Part shown: positions 54,765 to 62,648 of the stretch, piece by piece
Position numbering within the stretch: position 1 is the first letter of the stretch
Layout: every line of letters starts with the position of its first letter
Source: Burkholderia diffusa
Lineage (GTDB): Bacteria; Pseudomonadota; Gammaproteobacteria; Burkholderiales; Burkholderiaceae
Reading direction: 5' to 3'
Length of the DNA stretch: 64,000 nucleotides
Assembly: GCF_001718315.1 (NCBI RefSeq)
Contig: NZ_CP013362.1
Span: 1,736,001 to 1,800,000 of the forward strand
Position numbers and translations under genes: made by a program
The notes under the pieces: generated by a model
The model's database searches: none
Told to the model about the DNA's origin: nothing
The model's input: the letters and a program-made list of their open reading frames with translations, nothing else

Positions 54765-55757
54765 TCATTGCGCGGTGACGGTTTCCTCTAGGCGATCGGC
54801 GTCATTGCTGACGTTTTCGAGCCGATCGAGTGCCTCGCGGGTCGGCAAGCCTTCCGAATCGCCGATCACCTGGATCGCGAGCGCCCCGATGCGGTTGCCG
54901 CGCGCGACCGCCTGCTCGACCGAGCGGCCTTCCAGCAGCGCGCTGACCACGCCGACCGCGAAACCGTCGCCGGCGCCGACCGTGTCGACCACGTTCGCGA
55001 CGCGCTCGCCCGCGACCGTGCCTTCGCGACCGTCGGCCGTGCGGAAATACGCGCCCTCGGCGCCCAGCTTGATCACGACGCCGCGCGCACCCTGTGCCAG
55101 GTAGAAGCCCGCGATATCGGCCGGCGTATCGTGCCCGGTGAGCTGCTGTCCTTCGGCGAGGCCCGGCAGCACCCAGTCGGCAAGCGTCGCGAGCGCGTTC
55201 AGCGTCTTCGCCATCACGTCGGCGGACGGCCACAGCGTCGGGCGCAGGTTCGGATCGAACGAGATCGTCTTGCCCGCCGCGCGCATCTCGCGCGCCAGCC
55301 GGAACGCGAGTTCGCACGATGTCGCGGAGATCGCCGGCGCAACGCCCGTCAAGTGCAGATGACGCGCGCCGAGCACGTAGTCGGCCACGTAGTCGTCGCA
55401 CGACAGGTGGCTCGCGGCCGAGCCCTTGCGGAAATATTCGACGGTCGGGTCGCTGCCGTCGTCGTTGCGCGACTTCAGCTGAAAACCGGTCGGATAGCGC
55501 GGATCGACGGTCACGCACGACGCGTCGATGCCTTCGCGCGCGAGCGTATCGAGCACGTAACCGCCGAACGAATCGCGGCCCACCCGGCTCATCCAGCCGA
55601 CCCGGAAGCCGAGCCGCGACAGGCCGATCGCGACGTTCAGGTCCGCGCCCGCGATCCGTTTCGTGAATTGCGACGCGTGCGCGAGGTGGCCGGGCTCGGC
55701 GGCGATGAACATCGCCATCGCTTCGCCGTAGGTCACGACATCGAGTGCTGCCTTCAT
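54765..55757 (-). CDS. kguK: 2-ketogluconate kinase KguK (PfkB family)
   Basis: The 330-residue PfkB/ribokinase-type enzyme has YGEAMAMF at the start, GGYVLDTLAREGID, and the C-terminal phosphotransfer motif VDTVGAGDGFAVG with the catalytic Asp. It phosphorylates 2-ketogluconate at C6. The sequence is also close to 2-dehydro-3-deoxygluconate kinases; the operon decides in favour of KguK. GGAGGAA precedes the ATG at 55757, 29 bases after kguE. Confidence 0.88.
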   Translation of the reverse strand: MKAALDVVTYGEAMAMFIAAEPGHLAHASQFTKRIAGADLNVAIGLSRLGFRVGWMSRVGRDSFGGYVLDTLAREGIDASCVTVDPRYPTGFQLKSRNDDGSDPTVEYFRKGSAASHLSCDDYVADYVLGARHLHLTGVAPAISATSCELAFRLAREMRAAGKTISFDPNLRPTLWPSADVMAKTLNALATLADWVLPGLAEGQQLTGHDTPADIAGFYLAQGARGVVIKLGAEGAYFRTADGREGTVAGERVANVVDTVGAGDGFAVGVVSALLEGRSVEQAVARGNRIGALAIQVIGDSEGLPTREALDRLENVSNDADRLEETVTAQ

Positions 55758-55786
55758 GAGTGAATTTCCTCCGTATCCGTCGTGCA

Positions 55787-56551
55787 TCACGCGGCGGCGA
55801 GCCACGCCACGCGCCGGCCGGCATCGCCCGCCAGGTCAACGGCATCGAACGGGAATTCGATGCCGCGCGGCGCCGCTTGCGGCAGCGCCGCGAGCACGCC
55901 CGTGACAAGCGTGTCACCCGGCGCGGGCGCCACCGCGAAACGGCGCGCGCCCTCGCCAGCGACTGCCTTGCAATGAATGTATTCCACGTGCGGCGCAAGC
56001 GCGTGCGCGCACGCAAGCGGCGCTTCGCCCGGCCACTGCCAGTTGCCGATGTCGAACGTCATGCCGAGCGCATCGGGCACGCCCGCTTCGGTCAACGCGG
56101 CGAACAGCCCGCTGAACTGGGCGAGCGCGCCACCGACCGGCAGCTGGCCGTTCTCGACCACCACGCGGGCGCGGGCACCGCGCGACAGCGCGACGATCTC
56201 GGACGCATGCGCGTCGCCGGCGAAGCCGCCGAGCTGGAACTTCACGAAGCGCGCGCCGAGCGCATCGGCTTCCACGAGCGTATCGCGCAACGCATCGGCA
56301 TCGAGCGCGCCGGTTTCCGTGTACAACGTGGCCGGCGTCGAATAGACCGACCACAGCCCGTGCGCGGTGAGTGCCGCGCCGAGCTCGGCCAGTGCGCCGG
56401 GCGTGGCGTCGTCGTCCGATGCGAACAGTTCGCGCCGTACCTCGAAACCGGCCGCGCCGGATGCGGCCGCGGTCGCGATGAATGCCCGGTGGCCCTCCTG
56501 ACGCACGCGGTCCATTCCGAATGCGCTCGCCACGATCACGATGTCTGCCAT
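55787..56551 (-). CDS. kguE: KguE, TIM-barrel epimerase/isomerase of the 2-ketogluconate operon
   Basis: The 254-residue protein is an AP-endonuclease-2-type TIM barrel (sugar phosphate isomerase/epimerase family) with VVVENGQLPVGG and MTFDIGNWQWPGE as metal-site strands and YIHCKAV. It is the first gene after the palindromic operator, as kguE is in Pseudomonas. Its exact reaction is not settled in that system either. The MADIVIVASAFGMD start is clear. Confidence 0.87.
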   Translation of the reverse strand: MADIVIVASAFGMDRVRQEGHRAFIATAAASGAAGFEVRRELFASDDDATPGALAELGAALTAHGLWSVYSTPATLYTETGALDADALRDTLVEADALGARFVKFQLGGFAGDAHASEIVALSRGARARVVVENGQLPVGGALAQFSGLFAALTEAGVPDALGMTFDIGNWQWPGEAPLACAHALAPHVEYIHCKAVAGEGARRFAVAPAPGDTLVTGVLAALPQAAPRGIEFPFDAVDLAGDAGRRVAWLAAA

Positions 56552-56570
56552 TTCTGCCCTTTTTTACCGG

Positions 56571-56588
56571 AATGGAACCGGTTCCATT
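56571..56588. promoter_or_regulatory. PtxS/LacI-type operator of the kgu operon
   Basis: AATGGAACCGGTTCCATT is an 18-bp perfect palindrome 20 bases upstream of kguE. Its centre ACCGGT and half-site style match the 14-bp PtxS operator TGAAACCGGTTTCA known from Pseudomonas, with a G/C change at the third position of each arm. Confidence 0.85.
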
Positions 56589-56711
56589 TGCTTGAGACGG
56601 ATGGTGCGCCTCACGTCCGGCGCACGCCATAGAGGAAATCCCTAGGACGGATCGCCACGCGAATGCGCGCCCGCGTATGCGCATCCGGCGTTCCCGCACG
56701 CGCGTCGATGC

Positions 56712-57605
56712 CTATTCGTCGCGGTGCGCGATGCACATGTCGAGAAACCCGGCGGCCACGCGCGACGGCGCGGCGCCATGCGGCACGAGAATCGAGAAAT
56801 GGCGTGTGAGCGGCGCGGGGGCCAGGGAACGCGGCACGAGCGCCGCATCCTCGTGACGCAGCGACATCGCGGACACGAATCCGACGCCCATCCCCGCGCG
56901 CACGGCCTCCTTCACCGCCTCGACGCCCGCGATCTCGAACGCGACGCGCATCGGAGCGCCGCCATGCGCGAACGCGCGTTCGACGAGCTGACGCACGCCG
57001 GAACCTTCCTCGCGCAGCACGAGCGGATGTGCGGCGAGCGCGGCGAGCGTGACGCCGGCTTCGTACTCGGGCGCGGCAAGCGGATGTCCGGCCGGCACGA
57101 CCGCGACGATCTCGTCCTCGTGCCACGCGTGCACGGCGGTGCCGGGCGGCAGCGCCTCGCCCGGCGGCCCTTCGATCATCGCGATGTCGAGCGACGCCAG
57201 CGCGGCAACGACGTCGGCCGTATTGCCGCTCATCGTGTGGATCGCCACCCGCGGCACGCGCGGCTGGAATGCCGCGATCAGGTACGGCAGCAAGTAGCTG
57301 GCGGGCGTCGTGCTCGCGCCGATGCGCAGCGTGCCGGCGTCGAGCCCGCGCACCGCGTCGCGAAACGCGCGCGCCTGCGCGAACGTGTCGCGCTGCGCGT
57401 ACGCGTACTGCGCGAGCTGTTCGCCGACCGGCGTCAGGCGGATGCCGCGGCCCTCGCGCTGGTACAGCGGCTCGCCGAACTCGTCCTGCAGCAGGCGCAG
57501 CTGGCCCGACACGGCCGGCTGCGACAGATGCAGCGCCACGGCAGCGCGGCTGATGTTCAGGTGTTCGGCGACGGCCGCGAACGTTATCAGTTGATCCGGG
57601 GTCAT
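56712..57605 (-). CDS. LysR-family regulator (CbbR/YeiE-like)
   Basis: The 297-residue protein has the LysR DNA-binding domain (TFAAVAEHLNISRAAVALHLSQPAVSGQLRLLQDEFG) and an effector domain of the CbbR/CysB-like subgroup (TLRIGASTTPASYLLPYLIAAF). It is divergent from a YeiH-type exporter gene, the usual YeiE-YeiH-style pairing, and should regulate it. The 111-bp AT-rich region between has ATATCGATAT and a TATCGG-type dyad as possible sites. Confidence 0.9.
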   Translation of the reverse strand: MTPDQLITFAAVAEHLNISRAAVALHLSQPAVSGQLRLLQDEFGEPLYQREGRGIRLTPVGEQLAQYAYAQRDTFAQARAFRDAVRGLDAGTLRIGASTTPASYLLPYLIAAFQPRVPRVAIHTMSGNTADVVAALASLDIAMIEGPPGEALPPGTAVHAWHEDEIVAVVPAGHPLAAPEYEAGVTLAALAAHPLVLREEGSGVRQLVERAFAHGGAPMRVAFEIAGVEAVKEAVRAGMGVGFVSAMSLRHEDAALVPRSLAPAPLTRHFSILVPHGAAPSRVAAGFLDMCIAHRDE

Positions 57606-57716
57606 GATGATGAATTATCGGTTTTCCGGATAGTCTACGTCACAAATCACAATTTCTCATATCGATATAACCAAATTAGGATTAGGCCATCGCAACCCGT
57701 TTCATCACGGTGCCCC

Positions 57717-58793
57717 ATGTCCACTGCCCCGACTCCCCATCTCCACCACGCCGCGCCGTCGATGCGCGGCCAGTTGAACGGCGTGCTGTTCGTCGCGCTG
57801 TTTGCCGCCGCCGTCACCAGCCTGTCGCAACTCCCGGCGATCGCAGGGCTCGGCCTGTCGCCGCTGATCGTCGGCATCGTCGCGGGCGCGCTGTACGGCA
57901 ACGCGCTGCGCGACGGGATGCCCGCGAGCTGGGCGGCCGGCGTCAACTTTTCCGCGCGCAAGCTGCTGCGCATCGCGGTCGCGTTCTTCGGCCTGCGCGT
58001 GAGCCTGCAGGAAATCGCGCAGGTCGGCCTGCCGGGCCTGACGGTGTCGGTGCTGGTCGTCGTGAGCACGCTCGCGATCGGCACCTGGGTCGGCATGAAG
58101 GTGATGAAGCTCGATCGCGATGCGGCGCTCCTGACCGCCGCCGGCAGCGCGATCTGCGGCGCGGCGGCCGTGCTCGCGTTCGAGTCGACGCTGCAGTCGA
58201 AGCCGCACCAGAGCGCGATGGCCGTGGGCAGCGTGGTGCTGTTCGGCACGCTGTCGATGTTCCTCTACCCGCTCGCGTACCACGCCGGCCTGCTCAATCT
58301 CGACCCGACCGGCCTCGGCCTGTTCTTCGGCGGCACGATCCACGAGGTCGCGCAGGTGGTCGGCGCGGCGAGCGACATCAGCCCGCAGGTCGCGCACGTC
58401 GCGACGATCGTGAAGATGACCCGCGTGATGCTGCTGGTGCCGGTGCTGCTCACGCTCGGCTGGTGGCTCGCCCGCTCCGCCCGTCCGGCCGATGCGAGCG
58501 CCGATGGCGCGCACGGCAAGCGCAAGGTGGCGGTGCCGTGGTTCGCGCTCGGCTTCCTCGGCTTCGTGATCGTCAATTCGCTGAACGTGCTGCCCGCCAA
58601 CGTCACGCATACGCTGAACGTGCTCGACACCTTCGCGCTGACGATGGCGATGACCGCGCTCGGCATCGAGACCCGCGTATCGCAGATCCGCGAGGCCGGC
58701 CCGCGCGCGCTGACCACCGGCCTGATCCTGTACGTCTGGCTGATCGCCGGCGGCTACGCGATCACCTGGGCCGTGCAGCACTGGCTTGGCTGA
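57717..58793 (+). CDS. YeiH/UPF0324-family putative sulfate or sulfite exporter
   Basis: The 358-residue membrane protein has about ten hydrophobic segments. It carries GLGLSPLIVGIVAGALYGN, AGSAICGAAAVLAFES and GLFFGGTIHEVAQVVGA, the conserved blocks of the UPF0324/YeiH family. Family members have been proposed to export sulfur oxyanions or related compounds, without strong proof. The ATG at 57717 gives a short polar N-tail. Confidence 0.9.
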   Translation: MSTAPTPHLHHAAPSMRGQLNGVLFVALFAAAVTSLSQLPAIAGLGLSPLIVGIVAGALYGNALRDGMPASWAAGVNFSARKLLRIAVAFFGLRVSLQEIAQVGLPGLTVSVLVVVSTLAIGTWVGMKVMKLDRDAALLTAAGSAICGAAAVLAFESTLQSKPHQSAMAVGSVVLFGTLSMFLYPLAYHAGLLNLDPTGLGLFFGGTIHEVAQVVGAASDISPQVAHVATIVKMTRVMLLVPVLLTLGWWLARSARPADASADGAHGKRKVAVPWFALGFLGFVIVNSLNVLPANVTHTLNVLDTFALTMAMTALGIETRVSQIREAGPRALTTGLILYVWLIAGGYAITWAVQHWLG

Positions 58794-58907
58794 GCCGCGC
58801 ATCCACGCCGCGACACGCGCCGCGCCCGACGGGAAGGTCCCGCGGGCGCGGCGCAGTGCTATGCTTCGCGTCGTTTTCCTTCGTCCTCTTCACCACCTCT
58901 TTCAGCC

Positions 58908-60641
58908 GTGCTCTCGTTCCTGCTGAAGCTGCGCACTCGCGCCCAGACGCTGTTCCGCCTGTCGGACGCCCATACGATGCTGATCTGGTCGGCCATCGTC
59001 GGCGTCGGCGGCGCGTTCGCCACCATGGCGTTTCGCGAAGGCATCGACCTGATGCAGCGCCTGATCTCCGGGCACAGCGGCAGCTTCGTGCAGATGGCGA
59101 GAAGCCTGCCGTGGTACGTGCGGTTCTGGATGCCGGCCGCAGGCGGCTTCCTGGCCGGCTGCGTGCTGCTGCTCGCGACGCGCGGCGTCCGGAAATCCGG
59201 CAACACCGACTACATGGAAGCCGTCGCACTCGGCGACGGCGTCGTGCCGGTACGACAGAGCCTGTGGCGCAGCGTGTCGTCGCTGCTGACGATCGGCAGC
59301 GGCGGCTCCATCGGCCGCGAAGGCCCGATGGTGCAGCTCGCCGCGCTCGCCGCGTCGCTGGTCGGCCGCTTCGTGCACTTCGACCCGCCGCGCCTGCGCC
59401 TGCTCGTCGCGTGCGGCGCGGCGGCCGGCATTACGTCCGCGTACAACGCGCCGATCGCCGGCGCGTTTTTCGTCTCCGAGATCGTGCTCGGCACGATCGC
59501 GATGGAGAGCTTCGGGCCGATGGTCGTCGCCTCCGTCGTCGCGAACATCGTGATGCGCGAATTCGCCGGCTACCGGCCGCCGTACGAGATGCCGGTGTTC
59601 CCGGCCGTGACGGGTCCCGAGGTGCTGCTGTTCGTCGTGCTCGGCGCGCTGTGCGGCGTGCTCGCGCCGCAGTTCCTGCACCTGCTCGATGCGTCGAAGA
59701 ACCAGTTCAAGCGGCTTCCCGTGCCACTGCCGGCGCGGCTCGCGCTCGGCGGCCTCGTGGTCGGCGTGATCTCGGTGTGGATTCCGGACGTGTGGGGCAA
59801 CGGCTACAGCGTCGTGAACCACATCCTGCATTCGCCGTGGACCTGGCAGGCGCTCATCGCGGTGCTGGTGTTCAAGGTGATCGCGACCGCCGCGACGGCC
59901 GGCTCGGGCGCGGTCGGCGGCGTGTTCACGCCGACGCTGTTCGTCGGCGCCGTGTTCGGCTCGCTGTTCGGGCTCGCGATGAACGCGCTGTGGCCCGGTC
60001 ACACGTCCGCGTATTTCGCGTATGCGATGGTCGGGATGGGCGCGTTCATGGCCGGCGCCACGCAGGCGCCGCTGATGGCGATCCTGATGATCTTCGAGAT
60101 GACGCTGAGTTACCAGGTCGTGCTGCCGCTGCTGGTGTCGTGCGTGTTCGCGTATTTCGTCGCGCGCGCGACCGGCACGACGTCGATGTACGAGATCACG
60201 CTGCGCCACCATCAGGACGCGCAGGAACGGCTGCGGCTGCGCACCACCCAGATGCGCGAGCTGATCCAGCCCGCGCAGACGGTCGTGCCGCTTACCGCGA
60301 GCGTCGCCGACATGACGCGCGTGTTTCTCGAGTATCCGGTGAAGTATCTGTACGTGACCGACGATGCCGGGCGCTTCCGAGGCGCGGTCGCGTTGAAGGA
60401 CATCACGTCCGACCTGCTCGAGAAACGTGACACGACCGACAAGACGGCCGCGCACTACGCGCATACGCCGTTTCCGCTGCTCACGCCCGACATGCCGCTC
60501 GCGACCGCGCTCGAACGCTTCATGGCGTTCCAGGGCGAACGGCTGCCGGTGATCGAAAGCGAGGCCGAGCCGACGCTCGCGGGCGTCGTGTACAAAACGT
60601 CTCTGCTCGACGCATACCGGCGGATGACCGGCGAGCGCTGA
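58908..60641 (+). CDS. clcB: ClcB-type chloride channel/transporter with C-terminal CBS domains
   Basis: The 577-residue protein has the CLC core with GSGGSIGREGP (gating Glu138) and, later, GSGAVGGVFTPTLFVGAVFG with the anion-binding residues. The membrane domain ends near residue 420. Two CBS-like segments follow (RELIQPAQTVVPLTASVADMTRVFLE and HTPFPLLTPDMPLATALERFM), a soluble regulatory tail. It exchanges chloride and protons, or conducts chloride, in acid tolerance. The start is a GTG at 58908. Confidence 0.9.
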   Translation: MLSFLLKLRTRAQTLFRLSDAHTMLIWSAIVGVGGAFATMAFREGIDLMQRLISGHSGSFVQMARSLPWYVRFWMPAAGGFLAGCVLLLATRGVRKSGNTDYMEAVALGDGVVPVRQSLWRSVSSLLTIGSGGSIGREGPMVQLAALAASLVGRFVHFDPPRLRLLVACGAAAGITSAYNAPIAGAFFVSEIVLGTIAMESFGPMVVASVVANIVMREFAGYRPPYEMPVFPAVTGPEVLLFVVLGALCGVLAPQFLHLLDASKNQFKRLPVPLPARLALGGLVVGVISVWIPDVWGNGYSVVNHILHSPWTWQALIAVLVFKVIATAATAGSGAVGGVFTPTLFVGAVFGSLFGLAMNALWPGHTSAYFAYAMVGMGAFMAGATQAPLMAILMIFEMTLSYQVVLPLLVSCVFAYFVARATGTTSMYEITLRHHQDAQERLRLRTTQMRELIQPAQTVVPLTASVADMTRVFLEYPVKYLYVTDDAGRFRGAVALKDITSDLLEKRDTTDKTAAHYAHTPFPLLTPDMPLATALERFMAFQGERLPVIESEAEPTLAGVVYKTSLLDAYRRMTGER

Positions 60642-60723
60642 CCTGTGCGCGGCGCCGCGCGCGATACGGCGCCGCCGCATCCGCGCTCGCGGCGCCGTCC
60701 ACGCCGACCGGCCGCCGGATCGT

Positions 60724-61344
60724 TCAGTCCGGCGCGCGCCCCAGCACGACCCGTGCGAAGAACCCCGCGAGCACCGATTCGGCCACGTCGGCCGACACGT
60801 GCTGCGGATCAGCCGTGTAGTACGACTGCACGCCGTCGCACAGGCACATCAGGCCGAATGCGAGCGTCTCGGCCGGCAGCAGCAGCGGCGTGCCCGCGCG
60901 CTCGGCGAAGCGCTGGATGAATTCGGCCATCTGCAACCGCTTGCCGTGCAGGAACTGGTTGAAGCGCACGCGAAACTTCGCGTCGCGCGCCGCCTGCAGT
61001 TTTGCCTCGCCCCACAGCAGTGAATATTCGTCGTCGCGAAACAGCGTCCGGTAGTACGAGAGCGCCATCGACTCCATCTGCTCGCGCGGCCCGCCAACCT
61101 CGAAGATCGCCTCGAAATCGGCCCGCACCGAATCATGGTCACGCTCGAGCAGTTCGAGCAGCAGTTCCGACTTGCTGCGGAAATTCGAGTAGAACGCGCC
61201 GCGCGTATAGCCGGCCGCCGCCGCGATGTCCTCGACGCTCGCGGCGACATAGCCTTTCTTCAGAAAAATCCGGTGCGCGGCATTCAGCAGACGTTCGCGT
61301 GTCTGGTCCCTGCTCTGCTCGCGAGTTAAGCGCTGTGGTTTCAT
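60724..61344 (-). CDS. TetR-family repressor of the RND efflux operon
   Basis: The 206-residue protein has an AcrR-type N-terminal helix-turn-helix (RLLNAAHRIFLKKGYVAASVEDIAAAAGYTRGAFYSNFRSKSELLLELL) and a larger ligand domain. It is divergent from the RND adaptor gene, with an operator-like dyad over the shared promoter, so it should repress the pump until a drug binds. The start gives the usual 15-residue leader. Confidence 0.9.
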   Translation of the reverse strand: MKPQRLTREQSRDQTRERLLNAAHRIFLKKGYVAASVEDIAAAAGYTRGAFYSNFRSKSELLLELLERDHDSVRADFEAIFEVGGPREQMESMALSYYRTLFRDDEYSLLWGEAKLQAARDAKFRVRFNQFLHGKRLQMAEFIQRFAERAGTPLLLPAETLAFGLMCLCDGVQSYYTADPQHVSADVAESVLAGFFARVVLGRAPD

Positions 61345-61383
61345 GGCGCGCAGTCTAGCACCAACTCCCTTTCGAATTCATCT

Positions 61384-61412
61384 TTGCATTCAGATACAGG
61401 TGTGTATTAGAA
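61384..61412 (+). promoter_or_regulatory. RND operon promoter with TetR operator
   Basis: TTGCAT (61384-61389) and TTAGAA (61407-61412) are 17 bases apart. ATACA-GGTG-TGTAT (61394-61407) is a perfect dyad within this spacer. That position would block RNA polymerase when the repressor is bound. Confidence 0.55.
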
Positions 61413-61538
61413 TCCGCCACAGTTTCCGAACGACGACCTCGTTCGGCTGTGTTCGTGGGCGCCGGGCCGGCGCCACTCGGGGCAAGCGCCCGCCGCGCTT
61501 GCCGGCTTCGTTCCGCTCTCACCTCATCTGGGGGTTTC

Positions 61539-62648
61539 GTGAATCGCTCCGGTTCCCGCGCCGTGCTGCTGATCGGCACCGCGCTCGTCCTCTCCGCCTG
61601 TCACCCGAAGGAAGCCGCACCGCCCGCGCCGCGCCCGGTCGTCGCGCTGCCCGCGCACGCCGATGGCGTCGCGGCCGCCGCCACGCTGCCCGGCGAGATC
61701 CAGCCGCGTTATGCGACGCCGCTGTCGTTCCGCATCGCGGGCAAGATCGTCGAACGCAAGGTGCGGCTCGGCGATACCGTCAAGGCCGGCCAGATCGTCG
61801 CGCTGCTCGATCCGTCCGACGTCGAGAAGAACGTCGCGAGCGCGCAGGCCCAACTCGATGCCGCGTCGCACAGCCTAGCGTTCGCGAAGCAGCAGCTCGA
61901 CCGTGATCGCGCGCAGGCGCACGAGAACCTGATCGCGACCGCGCAGCTCGAACAGACCGAGAACAGCTACACGTCGGCGCTCGCGCAGCGCGACCAGGCG
62001 CAGCAGCAGCTCGCGCTCGCGAAGAACCAGCTCCGCTATGCGACGCTCATCGCCGATCACGCGGGCACCATCACCGCCGAACAGGCCGACACCGGCCAGA
62101 ACGTATCGGCCGGCCAGGCCGTCTACCAGCTCGCGTGGTCGGGCGACGTCGATGTCGTCAGCGATGTGCCCGAGGCCGCGCTCGCATCGCTCGCGCCGGG
62201 TCACGCCGCACGCGTCACGCTGCCGTCGTTGCCGGGCCGCCAGTTCGACGCGAAGGTCCGCGAAATCGCGCCGGCCGCCGATCCGCAAAGCCGCACCTGG
62301 CGCGTGAAGCTCACGCTCGCCGCGCCCGATCCGGCCGTGCGCCTCGGGATGACCGCGAACGTCGCGTTCGACGGCGCGCCGATTGCCGGCAATGCACTGA
62401 GCGTCACGCTGCCCGCGACCGCGCTGTTCCACGACGGCCCGCATCCGGCCGTGTGGGTCGTGCGCACGAAGGACGACACGCTCGAGCTGCGCCGCGTCGA
62501 CGTCGCGCGCTTCAACGAACGCACCGTCACCGTGTCGCGTGGGCTGCAGCCCGGCGAGCGCATCGTGCTGCAAGGCGTGCACACGGTCAGCGCGGGCGAG
62601 AAAGTGCGACCGATCGCACCGCTGCATCCGGAGGACTTCGCGTCATGA
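61539..62648 (+). CDS. RND efflux periplasmic adaptor lipoprotein
   Basis: The 369-residue membrane-fusion protein has a lipoprotein signal (VLSAC lipobox) and a lipoyl-like barrel with ISFRIAGKI-type LSFRIAGKIVERKVRLGDTVKAGQIVALLD. A coiled-coil hairpin (about 105-175) and the beta-barrel and membrane-proximal domains follow. It joins an inner-membrane RND pump to an outer-membrane channel. The GTG at 61539 preceded by GGGGG is preferred to an upstream ATG at 61449. Its stop overlaps the pump gene start (ATGA). Confidence 0.88.
   Translation: MNRSGSRAVLLIGTALVLSACHPKEAAPPAPRPVVALPAHADGVAAAATLPGEIQPRYATPLSFRIAGKIVERKVRLGDTVKAGQIVALLDPSDVEKNVASAQAQLDAASHSLAFAKQQLDRDRAQAHENLIATAQLEQTENSYTSALAQRDQAQQQLALAKNQLRYATLIADHAGTITAEQADTGQNVSAGQAVYQLAWSGDVDVVSDVPEAALASLAPGHAARVTLPSLPGRQFDAKVREIAPAADPQSRTWRVKLTLAAPDPAVRLGMTANVAFDGAPIAGNALSVTLPATALFHDGPHPAVWVVRTKDDTLELRRVDVARFNERTVTVSRGLQPGERIVLQGVHTVSAGEKVRPIAPLHPEDFAS

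Noticed and set aside
58902..60680. 592-codon minus-strand frame opposite the chloride channel gene
   Set aside because: The product is Arg/His-rich with no domain, and the plus strand encodes a textbook CLC protein.
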